Assembly: GCA_965112735.1 (NCBI GenBank)
Contig: OZ218965.1
Span: 62,001 to 126,000, forward strand
Source of the DNA: Phaeosaccion multiseriatum
Taxonomy: Eukaryota; Ochrophyta, other classes
Direction of reading: 5' to 3'
DNA: 64,000 nucleotides
Shown piece by piece: positions 12,119-24,835 of the stretch (within the stretch, counting starts at the first letter, position 1; every line of letters begins with the position of its first letter). The position numbers and the translations under genes were made by a program. The notes under the pieces were generated by a model. That model ran no database searches. It was not told where the DNA came from and was given only the letters and a program-made list of their open reading frames with translations.

Positions 12119-14820
12119 TCACTCACTCACGCTCTGTTTATCCCTGGACCCTGGTGCTGGTGCTCGTGTCAACGCTTGTCTCTCATCAGGCTCCATCTTC
12201 GGCGGCTGGGAAGGCACACCGCTCACCATGAACAGCGTCAATTCGGAGCTCTTCGCAGGAGTATGGGGCATGATCCGGGAGGTGCGTGCGTGTGTGTGGT
12301 CGCCCCGTTGGTTTTTGTTGTTTGTATCAAGAGAGTGCGAAGTACCGACCTAGGGGTGGTGGGTTCTTCCTTTTGCATGTGAAGGGGTACCAACCTCTCC
12401 TTGACTCTCGCTGATCTTCACCTGAAGGGTCTGTCCGCTGTCCTGCTTACCCTGCGGCAGTGTGAGGGGACTGGGGGTGTCAGGGATTGGCCCACCTTCC
12501 CTCCCTCCACTCCGAACAAACCCATGCACACACCACCGAGTGTTTGATCACTGCGCCGATGGCATCGACACCGTCGATATCGATGTCATGATTGGCGTAT
12601 CGATGATTTGGGCCAATGAGCTAACTTCAGCAGAACCTTATACCAAGACTACCCCTCCCCCTCCCCCTGCCCTTGCCCCATGCAATGCTGGTGCTGCGCT
12701 GACAGATCTTGGTGGCGTCCCGCCCCACGGGTCTGAACCGCAAGGCCAAGGAGGAGGTGTCGTCCTTCATTTCGAGGAGGAACGAGTGCCCCTACTGCAT
12801 CAAGGCCCACGGTGAGTGAGCATGGAGGAAGGGGTGGCCGGCGATGGAGGGTACAATGCGTGTGTTGGTTGGGGATGTGATCATTCATGCCTCGACTTAC
12901 TTACCAACATGCCCATACGCCTCTAACCCCCCCCCCCCCCCCCTGCAGACATGATGAGCACGGCGGCAAGGGCGCACGACTCCAAGGAGCAGCAAAGGCG
13001 CGAAATGGCCCTCGCCTACGCTGCCTACGCCTACCAGAGTCTGGAGGCCTCTGCCCCAGGGGGGAAGGCCTTCGCACCCCCCAATACTATTACCCTCCAG
13101 CTAGATGGCTCAGGGGCCACCGCCGGGCCGCCGTCGGACGAAGAGCTCCCCCGGGGTGACAAGGTCAATGTCGTGGCCCTCATCCTCCTCTTCACGTGAG
13201 TGTCGGTTTTGCTTGCTCAGTGTGTATCGAGAGAGCCCTTTCGTGTCCACCGGGGTGCATGGATTGGTTGGTTGCCTGTCCGTGTGTCTGTCCATGTGTC
13301 TGTCCTTACGCCTCTGCTCTGCTCTGCTCTTCTCCGCTCTGTCATATGCCCATACGCTTCTCAGATATATGAACCACGGAGTCACAGTGTTGCTGAAGGA
13401 CTACATGATGACGGCCATGCTCAATGTAAGTTTCAGTTTCGGCTCAAAGGGATTAGAGATGGCAGCGGATGGGGGGAGGGGAGAGGCCCAGAAGGCTGCA
13501 CAGGCTTGCTGCACGGCACCGAGGGCACCACATGGCCGTGATCTGCGCGTCTGCTCAAAAGCCCCTGCCCCCCTCTCTCTACTCCTCTCACTCTCTCTCT
13601 CCCCCTCCCTCACTTCGTCTCCCTTCCCCCCGTCCCATCTCCCCTCGCCTGTTTCTTGTCTCTCTCTCTCTCTCTCTGCAGGTGCCCGAGGCCATCTCGT
13701 CTGTGATGGAGAGCCCCAGCATGATGAAGGTAACGAACGTGTTAACGGCACCTTCACCCTTGCTTACGCTTTCCGTAGTCTTAACGTTAGAACGTTAATC
13801 TTGCCACTAACCTTACCCCTTAAAACGTGACGTTATCGCTTATCACGTGAAGGTGATGAACCTGCTCATGGCGCCCTTCATGCGCGGAAAGCTCAACGGC
13901 ACCTTCGCCCCCGGCGACTCGCTGAGCCTGCTGCCCGACGCGCCGCTCCCTGCCGACATGAAGTGGGCCGAAGAGCTTCCAGAGGTACGGAAGGAAGGGC
14001 GTCTCTCTCTCTCTATATATATATACATATCTGTGTGTGTGTGTGCGTGAATTGGTGGATTTGGATGGGCAGCGAGGGTTGGGGTGCTTGATAGGATGGT
14101 CTCCCTCTCTCTCTCGCTTCTTTGTTGTTCTCCTTCTTATTCTTGTTACGTTTGTTCTCATTCTTGCTTGTGCCCTGCTGCAGGTGGCGGGGGCCATCGC
14201 GCGCTTCTGCAAAGTCATGGACGACACCGAGGAGCGACTCCTCAGACACGTACGTCATGCAGTACACGGTGTCAGTCGGTCAATGACAGGCAGTCAGTCT
14301 GTCCGGCAAGACCAAACAAAGGCATCCCTTCCCTCCTCTGTGCTGTGTTTCAGGTTCAGTTCAGACCCACTCGATGGCTCACTCACCCCCCTCTTGCTGT
14401 CCTTGCTCTTGTCACACTCCAACCCCTCCATCCACTGCCATCTGCCCCACACATCCACACGTGCAGGGAGGCGCCGCCGGAGTGACCCCTCGGGTGATCA
14501 AGGTGCTTACGGAAGGAGCCTTGCAGCACGGAGCGTCGGGCAGAGAGAGCGCCGACTTCCTGTTTGAGGAGGCAGCGGCCCAGGCAGAGAAGGAGAGAGA
14601 TGCCCTCAATGACAGGGAGCGGGCGGCCCTTCGATTGATGCTGCTCACGGCATGTGCCCCGCACGACGCGAGGGAGGACGCGCTTGACGCCTTTGAGAAC
14701 GGAGTGAGAGATACCAGCAGCAAGAGGCGTAATCCTCTCACGGACGTGTTGGTGCTCTGGGCGGGGGGCAAAGTCGCCATCAGTCTGGCGGCAAGGATGG
14801 CAAAGGAGGTGCGGCTGTGA
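11397..14820 (+). CDS. AhpD-like / carboxymuconolactone decarboxylase family protein
   Basis: Ten exons: 11397-11459, 11570-11825, 12190-12281, 12706-12811, 12949-13195, 13365-13425, 13682-13729, 13853-13984, 14184-14249 and 14467-14820. All phases agree and give 474 residues. The AhpD active-site pattern is intact: Glu153, then CPYCIKAH with Cys165, Cys168 and His172, at the spacing of the Glu-Cys-Cys-His set of mycobacterial AhpD. The first part (KAVRLQIKRDFPMGSIFGGW, then MIREILVASRPTGLNRKAKEE) and the later GDSLSLLPDAPLPADMKWAEE resemble a two-part family common in actinobacteria, where a second AhpD-like half lacks the cysteines; the second half here also lacks CxxC. The expected activity is thiol-dependent peroxide reduction or a redox role; the substrate is unknown. 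No targeting peptide is evident. The family comparison is from memory, without a search. Confidence 0.87.
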
Positions 14821-15381
14821 AGAGTGTTGGTTTGGGTGTGTGTGGGGAGGTGGTATGGGTGTGTGGGAGGGGGGGGGGGGGGGGTAGGGGTGGCTCCGCT
14901 ACCGGGCAAAACTAGATACAAGAGGAAGAACCCTGTTTTTGGCGCCGTGAGGGTTGGGTGTTAATGCCGAGAGGGTTGGGTGTTAATGCCGTGAGGGTTG
15001 GGTGTTAATGGGGAGAGGGGAGAGGGGGGGGGCTCTGCGAGTGACCACACACGCACGCACACACACACACATCGCATAGTTGTACAGAGAAGTAGGGCCC
15101 CGAGTTTACAGTTGATAAGTGAAGGAAGAAAAAAGAAAAATGCGTTTTCCGAAAATCGCGAATTGTATTGAGATCTCTCTCCTCCGCAAGTGTGAAATCT
15201 GATTGATTGATGCCATGCGTTTTTCGTCTTTCATCCTGCCTTTTCCCTCCCCCAATGTGCATAGCGCGCGGGGGGGGGCGAACACACACACAACAGCCAA
15301 TCAATCAGATCAGGAACCTGACACCAAGCAACCAGGTCCTCACTCCCTCCAGCTACTGCCATCCGCCAATCAGTCGGTCAG
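14821..15381. other. Convergent spacer with 22-bp repeat
   Basis: This is the shared 3' region of the AhpD-like gene (+) and the LU7TM gene (-). It contains a G run at 14868-14883, three to four copies of a 22-base unit (GAGGGTTGGGTGTTAATGCC) at about 14948-15010, and a short CA run at 15050-15070. Nothing suggests a gene. Confidence 0.7.
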
Positions 15382-17634
15382 TCAGTTCCTGACACCCTGC
15401 AGGCTGTTATCAAAGGCCCTCGTCAACAAGGCGGGGTCGAAGGGCGCGAAGGTCGCCGCCACATGCACGTATATGAGACACCGCATAAACTCCTCCACCA
15501 ACACGTAGACCCAACCAAGCTGCCAGGACAGCACGTAGATCTTGAGTACAAGTAGGAGCACGGTGGGGAGCACGAGGTAGAGAAGGAAGGTCCAGCGGAA
15601 GGCGTGGTACTGTCGCATCTTACGGTACTCCAGGGCCACGGTGGCAGTCCACGGCACCTGGAGGAAGTGAATGGGGCGTTGGTGATACAGGCAGCGGAGG
15701 ACAGAGCGAAGGGTAGAGCACGCACTCGAGCTTCCCCCCTCTGTCCCCTCCATCCCCATCCACTGCCATCCACTACCCTCGCCTCCTTCTCCGTACCTGA
15801 ATGCTTGCCCGTATTGAGGTGAGGTTCACATTCGTGGCGACGACGGTGCAAAGCATGAGCAGGCTGCGTATCACATACTCGAGCAGCATGAAGGTGGAGC
15901 ACCCCCCTTCGTCGGGCAGGCAGCCGCTGCTCAGCCCGACTATGCATAAGTACAACACCATGACCATGCGAAGAGAGCGGCCCTCGCGGTCGGTTAGCGT
16001 GGATCGCACCACACACCAGCCTGGCAAAGGGAGGGGGGAGGGGGGAGGGGGGGGTGAGGGAGGGAGCGACAGAGAGGGGGAAAAGGCAGGGGGGGGCAGA
16101 GGGGGGGTGAGGGACGGAGCGACAGAGAGGGGGACAAGGCAGGGGGGGGCAGAGGGGGGGTGAGGGACGGAGCGACAGAGAGGGGGACAAGGCAAGGGGG
16201 GGCAGAGGGGGGGTGAGGGACGGAGCGACAGAGAGGGAGACAAGGCAGGGGGGGGCAGAGGCGCTACACGCTCCGGCGTAAGCACCCTCCCTCCCTCCCT
16301 CCCTCCCTCCCTCCCTCCCCTCCTCCCTCCCTCTCACACACACACACACTCCCCGCACCCCAACGCATTGCACTTACCCAGAGAGATTAGGAGCACGACG
16401 AAGAGGAACAGCGCGTCGGCATAGCTGTACAGCAGAGCACCCACCCGACGAATGGCCTGACGGGTATCAGCAGGACAGAGAGAGGGGGTGTCAGGACAGA
16501 GGCTGTGAAAGGAAGGCCGCATGCGGGGAGGCACAAGTACACCCATTGGTACACCACTTCGCCGCGTTACGGACCTCAGGGGCGCCCTCCCTGTCCTCAC
16601 TCTCTGCTCTGTAGAAGAGAGCCACCGCTCCAGAGGCAAGCGTCTTGAGCACCGAGGCAGCGAGGATGAGCTTGTGCAGGGCGGTTACGTGTTGGCGTTT
16701 CAGGCGCATCTCCAGGGCCCAGGCGAGGGTGAGGAGCAGGTACACCACGCCGAGGCAGGTGTAGACCACAGGTAGGGGCACGGACTCCATGGGGAGGTAT
16801 TGGGTTAGGTTGGTGCGGGTAGTAGTGGTGCCGTCCGAGGAGGAGGAGGAGGAGGAGGAGGAGAAGGAGGAGGGGGAGGGGTTGACGAGGGTGGACGTGA
16901 CCTTGACGGACATGCGCTGGTCGGACGAGCAGAGCAGGAAGTAGACAGAGTAGCGCTCGTCCACGGGGGCGGTGAGCACGTAGCGTTGGGCAGGGGTGGA
17001 CCGGGAGAGGAGGATGCGCCCCGCCGCGGGGGAGTCGTACAACATCTCGTACGTCACGGAGGTGGTCGGACTCTGTGGTGAGGGGAGGGGCAGAGGCGGG
17101 GTGCAGGTGAAAAGGGCATTGAGCATCTGCTGGCTAAGCAGCTACCTCGTGACGGACAGCCCGATAGCCCGACGGCCCAAACGATGCCACTCAAGCTCAA
17201 GCTCAACTCACCACGCCGTCGTCAAGGCTGGAGCCCGCGTCCTGTATGAGCGTGTCGTACCAGCCCTCCTTCGTGGCCTCCCCCACCAGCGCCAGCAGTC
17301 CCCTCGCGCCGGCATCCGTGTCGTCCACCTGCATCTCCACGTCGAGTATTGCCTGTCCGCCCGCCGCCAGACCAAAGTCCTCCCACAGCGTGGCGCTGTA
17401 GTAGGAGGACTCGGAGATGGACGTGGTGTACGTGTCTGCATGCGCCGTGGGGGGGGCGTGGAGGAGCGAGAGCAGCAGCAAGAGGAGCGCCGGGGCAGCC
17501 CTGCGCCGGCCTCCTCTGCTGTCGCTGTTTTTGTCGTTTCTTTGTCGCTTCCTGCCGCCGGTACTAGTGGCAGAGGTGCTGGATTTAATGCTAACAAGGG
17601 GTGTTGGGGGACATGGGCCGTATTGTTTCACCAT
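15382..17634 (-). CDS. Seven-transmembrane LU7TM/GOST-like protein
   Basis: Five exons (17634-17212, 17072-16575, 16456-16378, 16020-15797, 15657-15382) in consistent phase give 499 residues. A hydrophobic stretch APALLLLLLSLLHAPPTAHA near residues 47-66 looks like a signal sequence preceded by a basic segment. A lumenal domain of about 170 residues with a Ser-rich linker follows. From about residue 240 there are several membrane spans, starting LPVVYTCLGVVYLLLTLAW, then KLILAASVLKTLASGAVALFY, ADALFLFVVLLISLGWCVV, and a last pair around FLLYLVLPTVLLLVLKIYVL. The PLPVVY start of span 1, the L-K-T-L-x-S of span 2 and LISLGW of span 3 resemble the lung seven-transmembrane family (GPR107/GPR108, TMEM87), which acts in Golgi and endosome traffic. 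GPR180/TMEM145-like proteins are an alternative. The family assignment is from pattern memory. Confidence 0.68.
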
Positions 17635-17866
17635 TTTTCTCTTTTTCTTGTTTTTTTTTATCTATTCTTTGTCTGGGAAACTCAGCATTGCATGGGCCCA
17701 GGCCATTCGGATTGTGATGTCAAGAGACCATTTTTTTTCTTTAGAAAAGAAGGACAAGTGCCATGCTTTGATAAAGGAGGCTGGGGACTGCGAGAGCGCT
17801 CTGCTGTCCGTCGGTAGCAGCGGTAGCGGCGGTGGGGAGGGCGGCCGCAGCAGCAGAAGCTGCAAC
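17635..17866. promoter_or_regulatory. Divergent promoter region, LU7TM gene / ABC1K gene
   Basis: The two start codons are 232 bases apart. The spacer has T-rich runs (17640-17665 and 17730-17742) but no clear TATA box. An in-frame upstream ATG at about 17718 could extend the ABC1K protein, so the true start is not certain. Confidence 0.4.
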
Positions 17867-19750
17867 ATGGCTACTCTGTGCAGGAACAGGAGCAGTCCAC
17901 GTCGGATTCGGAGGAGGGCCTTGATGGTGCAGCACGCATCGACTGCGGCAGTGCTCGCAGCCCCCCTGCTCATTGCAAAATGCTCCTGGGCCGTTTTGCC
18001 GCGGCAGCAGCCACTACCGCGCCGCCACGAGGGGCGCATTTACCGGGCCGCCTTCCAAAGCGTGCCTGCTACTGCTACTCGCAGTGGCAATGGGGGCTTC
18101 AGCAGCGTCAGCTTCAGCAGCAGTAGTGCGCGGAGAGCTCGATGCGAGCAGCCGGACAGTGCGTACAAGGGGCGGCGGCGGCGGCGGCGACCGCTGCTCG
18201 TTGCCTCCCGTCCTGCTTGCGCACATCCCGGTTGTGCAGACCGACCCGACGCCGTTATTAGAGAGGCCCAACAGGAAGGAACAGGTTAGGGAGCTTGGGG
18301 GCCCGTCTCCTTGCGAAGGGCGCGTTTTCCACCTTCCCTTGGTCTACCTTCTTACGCTGCTGAACCCGGCCTAGCCTTCCCCTTCCCTCGCCAAGACTCG
18401 ACATTGAAGTAGAGTTCATTCTTCGCCTTGCTTTTCTCCCCTTATTACCCCACCCTCAAGGAGCCCCATCTGATCCATTCTTGGTCTCGCTGCACCTCTC
18501 ATGCAGCCCCTGTACTACACCCCTCAAGCAGTCATTTACTAGACCGTCTCTCTCTCTAACACACACACACACTCTCTCTCTCTCGCTCCCCCTCTCGTGG
18601 CTGGCTCCCTGCCTTCCCATGCAACTGCTGTCCCTTCCGCTGCGTCACCGACTGTTGCTTGTCTCAGGCTCTTACGGGCGGGCACCTAGGCATGGGCAGG
18701 CATACGGGCAGACATGCCGGCAGGGGCGTGAGGCGGGGGGAGAAGAGATGGGCGTGCTTGGGATGACCACGGGGGTAGCAGCAGCGGCCAAGCGGAGCTT
18801 CGTCCTCCTCGCGGCCTGCTGGTGTGCATTCGGCGTGACCCTGGGCCTCGAGGGGATGGCAGTAGATGGGGCTCCTGGACACACTGCTGGCACGGCAGGG
18901 ACTGCTCTGGCGCGAGTACAAGGAGGGGGAGGGGCAGAGGGAGGGGCAGGGTTTGCAGATACGCTGTCGTCTGAGTGCTTAGTAGCATTGCCCTCGGGCT
19001 GGGGGGGTTGGGAGCCAGGCACACTCGGACCAGGCACAGTCGGGCAGGACGTTCCCAGGTTCGGAGTGGTGACGAATAAGGTGGGACCTGTCGTCAGGCT
19101 GGGGCCTGCCCATGCGCTGGCCGTAGAGGAGGGAGGAGGAGGAGGAGGTGCAGGTGGTGGAGGGGGGGGAGGAGGGGGCAACGTGTCAGACGGCTTAAAG
19201 GCCATTGCAGAGAAGAGCCCCATGGGCACCAACCGCAGGCAAGACAACTCTCTCCCGGACATCGTGGGGCCCTACCGCAAGCTTGTAGAGCTGGCACAGA
19301 GCGAGGGGCTCGAGGATGATGGCGATCGGATCATGGAGCTGGACGATGGATCGGGTGTGAACTTCGCGGCAACGGCCTGGCTGGATGCCGAGCTTGATGC
19401 CGCACGCTCGGGGGGGGGGGGGAGGAGAGGCAGCGCTAATGACGTGCTGGGCCTGGAGGTGAAGAGCGAGGGGGGAGGGGATGAGAAGATGGAGGAGATG
19501 GCAGCTGATGAGGACGAAGGGAGCGAAGAGGAGGGGCCGTGGGGAAGGGGGCCCCTCACGAGTCGCCTCACTAGGCTGGAGCGGCTCACACTGCAGATGG
19601 ACGCTCTCCAGGTGAGAGGAGGGAGGGCAGTAGGGCTGATGCTGCTGCTGCTGCTCCGGGCCGAGGAGGCGGAGGGCACTTCAGGGGTGGAGGAGATGGC
19701 AGTTGATGAGAAGGAGGAGGAGGAGGAGGAGGACGAGACTCATTTACGCG

Positions 19751-19806
<56 letters not shown>

Positions 19807-19882
19807 CTCTTTGCGTCGCTCCGCTGTGGGCCATTAGGGGAGAGCATTTGTTTTCGCTCCTTCCTACGCCGTTCTTTGCCTT

Positions 19883-19921
<39 letters not shown>

Positions 19922-21549
19922 CCTCCTCTCCCCCCTCTCCCTCCCTCTCTCTCTTACGGTAGCGTCGCTCTCTCTCTCTCTTTCAGCTCTTTCTCTCCTC
20001 CTCTCCCCTCACGCACTCATGCACTCACTCACTCTTCGTATTTCCCTTCCCTCTCCGTCATGCTCAAACACACGCACACACACATGCACACGCACGCACA
20101 CGCACACTCACGCGCACGCACACACATACACACTCGCACACGCACTCACACCATTACATTGTACACCATCGCAGGGGACCACCCGCCCCCCCCTGGGAGT
20201 TGCTTCCGCCGGAGCGTCGGGAGAGGAGCAGCAGAGAGAGAGTCCACTGACGACCTTGTTTTCTCGCCCGGCGGGGAAAGATGAGACTGCTCAGCAGCTG
20301 GCGACGCCTCTGGAGATCGCACAGCCACAGCTGCGGGCACAGGGGGAGGGGGGAGAGAGTGGGGACAGCAGCAGCAATCCTATGGGCAGCGGCAGTGGCA
20401 GCAGTGCGGACAGCCGCAGTGGTGCCGGCGTGGGCTTGTTACGGTCTCTGAAGCAGATGGGCAGCGGCTCTGTAGAGCAAATCAAGTCCTTCCACATGCA
20501 GGACTTGTTCGACAGTCGGGTGGAAGGTCTCGAAGAGGGGCTTGGGGGGGCGTTGGGACCGGCCACACCTCCCTCGCCAGAGGAGGGAAGGCAGGCGGGT
20601 ATCTACCGGGTAAGGAGGGGGGATGGTGGCAGTGGATGGCAGTGGATGGCAGTGGATGGCAGTGGATGGCAGTGGATGGAGGGGGGGAGGGGGTGTGGGC
20701 AGAGGCACGTGGGTAGAGAAGAGCAAAGGTGTGCGGGTGGGCAGAAGACATGCTCCCGTAGCGTGGGCGCGTGCGTGGGTGGGCAGGGCAGGGCCGCTCC
20801 CGTCCTCTTCTTTGCCCGTATGCCTGTCCTCGGCTGTGCTTGAATACCCATCGAGGGCTTCCTTCGGCCTACACGTAGACGTGTAGACATGTAGACAGGC
20901 TCGCTAGACAGGGTCTTACACCCCTCTGTGTCACACCCTCACTCCCTCCTCCCTCCCTCCCTCCCTCCCTCCCTCCCTCCCTTCCTCCTTTCCTCCTTCC
21001 CTCCCCATCCACTGCCACCCCCCCCTTAGGCGGTGATGGAGCGTCCTTGGGCCTACCGCCCCATCGAGCAAAGCTGGGGGGAGTTCCAGGACTTGCTGCC
21101 CACTATCTCCATCAACCTCGCCATTGGGGCCTACTTCATCCTTGACCAGGTTAGGATGAGGCCTGCCACTTTCCCCTCCCCATCCACTGCCATCCCCGCC
21201 CCCTTCCCTACCACCCGTAATGCCCCTGTTTGTTCTTGACACCCATGATCTCCCCTTGCGATGCTGCTCTGCTCAGCTGCGGGAGAGGCGCGAGAGCACC
21301 GCTGAGAAGGGCTTGCCCGACACGTACGATCTCGACAGCATAGAGACGTACTTCAATGTAAGTGTCAAGCAAGGGTCAAGCAAACATATGGTTTGTGTGT
21401 GTATATGTGACAGGATAGAGGCGTTGCCCCCTATGACTAATCCATCCACTGCATCGACCCCTTGCTGCTCTTCACCCCTTGCCTCTCAGATCCGGCCGGA
21501 GGTGGTTCTTAAGCGCTTTCTGTCCGTCTCGGCCGAGGCCGCGACTCTG

Positions 21550-21591
<42 letters not shown>

Positions 21592-22574
21592 ACGTGTGTG
21601 TGTGTGCGAGAGAGAGAGAGAGTGAGTGAGTGTGTGTGGTTGCGCGTGTGTCTGTACGTGTGCGTGTGTGTATGTGTGTGAGTGAGTGCGTGCCGCTGTG
21701 CGTGCGTGTGCGTGCGAGCGATTGACAGACGTCCACCGAATGAGTCAATGTGAATGTCAATTCTGCCGCCTTCTGCCGCCTTCTGCCGCCTCTCTCTCTC
21801 CTTTGTGGCCCGAGGCTACCGCCCTTTCTCACAGTGACCCCCCCCCCCTCCCCCTGCTCCCCTCCCCCTGCTCCCTCAACCCGTTTCCTTGTCACAGCTC
21901 ATTGGCAAAGTGTTCGACAACTTAACGCGAGGCCTGGTGGTGGACGCCACCACTCGGGAGGGGCTCAAGCAGTACCGGGCAGAGGAGCTCAGGGAGACTT
22001 TAGAGCGCCTCGGGCCTGCCTTCATCAAGGTCAGTCAGGATGGCAGTGGATGGTCATGAAAGGCGATGGGCAGGCAGAGTATGTCACGTTTCTGACCCCT
22101 CGCACGGTCTTGTCAATGGCTGACGTGCGGGGTCCACTGCCATCCACTGCCATCCCCTCCCTCTGTATCACAGTTGGCGCAAGCGCTTGCCAATCGTCCC
22201 GACCTGATCGATCAGGGCACCATGATCGAACTCTCCAAGCTGCAGGACGTAAGTATATGGCCAGTGAGTGGGGGGTGGGACGGCAGTAGATGGTAGTGGG
22301 CAGGGGATGGCAGTGGATGACAGAGGATGGATGGCATTGGATGGCAGGTTCTGGGGCAGGACGCCGCAGCTCACCACCGCCTCCCCCGCCCCTTCTCCCC
22401 TTGCTCCCTCTGTTGTATTGTAGGCAATGCCCTACTTTCCCAACAGCATCGCCCGTGCTTTGATCCGCCAGGAGCTCGGGGCGTATCCTGAGGTCATCTT
22501 CGAGGCCATGACTCCGCACCCCGTCGCTGCTGCCAGCTTGGGGCAGGTAAGGCCCTCTCTGTCCTGTGTGTGTG

Positions 22575-22611
<37 letters not shown>

Positions 22612-24657
22612 TCCTCTCTCTTTCGCTCTTTCCCTGACCCTCTGATTCCCTCTCTCTTCCTCTCTTATGTATCTGCCTCTGCTTACCTCTCTCCCTCTCT
22701 CTGTGTATCTGCCCCTCTGACTCCCTCTCTCTCCCTCTCTATGTGTCTGCCTCTGAGTACCTCTTCCTCTCTTATCTTTCTGACCCTCTGATTCCGTCTC
22801 TCCCTCCCTCTCTTATCAACAAATCTGCCTCTTTTTCAGGTGTATAAGGCAGAAGTCGATGGAAAGGCCGTGGCGGTGAGTCAGCCAATCAGTCAGTCAA
22901 TCACTCAGTCAAGAAGCAGTCAGTACTGGTGTCAGTCAATCAGTCAGTCAATCACTCAGTACGGGTGTCAGTCAATCAGTCAGTACTGGTGTCAGTCAAT
23001 CACTCAGTCAGTCAATCAGTCAGTACTGGTGGCAGTCAGTCAGTCAGTCAGTGCTGTCACGTCACTCAGTCAGTCAGTCAGTCAGTGCCTGTGAGTCCCG
23101 ACTAGTAGAAGAGTATTTAACACCCGCCTGTTCATGTAAATGCTTTGCCAAAGAAGAGTAGACCCGCAGAGCTCCTCCTTCATCCCTCTACTAACCTCCT
23201 GCTGGCGCCCATGCTCTCCTCCTCCCCCCCCTCCCTGAATACCTCAACAGGTCAAGGTGCAGCGGCCCGACATCCCCGCCAAGATCGCGGTGGACTTCTT
23301 CATCCTGCGCTCCCTCGCCGGCCTGGCCATGCTCCTCTCCAGGCACGTGCATATCACCAACTGCCCCATGTGCCCAGAGTTGGGAGCTTTACCTCTCACC
23401 CCTCATCTCTCGCCGCTTATCTCACCCCCCTCACCCCTCTCCCTCCCCCCTCCTCCCTCCCCCCCTCTGTCTCCAGGGTGTTGCCGTTTGTGAGTTTCCG
23501 TACGGACCTCGTTGCGTTGACTGACGAGTACGCGAGTAGGCTCTTCGAGGAGATCAACTACGAGACGGAGGTGAGGGAGGAGGATTTAGATCCGTAAGGG
23601 GAGGGGAGGGGAGGGGAGGGGAGGGGAGGGGAGAGGAGGGGAGAGGAAAGGAGGGGAGGGGAGAGGAGGATGGGGTATGGGCAGGGCAGCATAGCTAGGC
23701 TCTGACGCTCGCCTCTGTCTCTCTCTCTTATCTGCCTCGGTGTGTACACGCGTGCGTGTGTATGTGTGTGTGTGCGTGCGTATCTCTCTCTCTGTGTGTA
23801 TGTGCACCCCCTTCAGGTGAAGAACATGTTGAAGTTCAAGACGCTGTACGGAGACATCGAGGGCATCTTCATCCCCTCCGTGTACAGGGAGTACAGCAGC
23901 AAGAGGGTCATCACCACCGAGTGGGTCGACGGAACCAAGGTGGGGGCAGCAGGGGCAGCAGGGGCAGCAGGGGGACAGTGGATGGCAGTGGATGGGGAGT
24001 GGCAGTGTTCAGCTGTCGGATGGCCTCAACCCACTTCCTGACTGACTGACTGACTGACTGACTGTCTTGACTAACTGTGTTGCTCTCTGCCTCTGTCCGT
24101 GTGTTCGTGTGTGTATCCCCATCCCGTATGTTCTTTGTGTGTGTAGATGGTTGACGAGAGCGCCCGAGTCAAGCCTGAGGACATGTCCTTGCTGGAGGTA
24201 AGTGGGTGGAAGTGGGTGGAAGTGGGTGGGTGGAAGTGGGTGTGTAAGAGAGAAACAGAGACCGGGAGAGAGGTCCCATCCCCTGGCCCACCGGGGTTCC
24301 TCCCCGTCCCCCCCCTCCCAACCCTCCTCCTCCACCCACTGCCGTCCACTACCATCCTCCCCGTCCATCCCATCCCATGCCATCCACTGCATTCCACTGC
24401 CATCCACCCACTCCATTCCATCCACTGCCATCCCCTCTTATCCCCAGGTGGGCATCCAATGCACTTTGATGCAGCTGCTGGACAAGGGCTACCTTCACTC
24501 AGACCCGCATGGAGGCAACCTCCTCAAGACCACTCACGGTAAGGCAAGCTCTCGATATCACCTCCATACATGTAAAGAGGCGTGTGGCTAGGCAGCAGTG
24601 TAGCTAGGCAGCAGTGTGGCTAGGCAGCAGTCTGGCTAGGCAACAGTCAGGCTTCTG

Positions 24658-24689
<32 letters not shown>

Positions 24690-24803
24690 TGTGCGTGTCT
24701 CTCTCTCGCTCTCTCTGTCTCTCTCCCTCTTTCGCTCACTCTCTCTGTCTGTCTGTCTGTCTCTCTCTCTGTCTGTCTGTCTGTCTGTCTCTATCTCTCT
24801 GAC

Positions 24804-24835
<32 letters not shown>

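Noticed and set aside
14353-14376. Possible extra exon of the AhpD-like gene starting VQFRPTRW
   Set aside because: No GT donor follows in a usable phase; joining 14249 to 14467 keeps the frame.
17973-18374. Alternative first-exon frame of the ABC1K gene with a Leu-rich stretch (ACLLLLLAVAMGASAASASA)
   Set aside because: Its frame ends at the donor in phase 0, while exon 2 needs phase 1. The frame starting at ATG 17867 fits.
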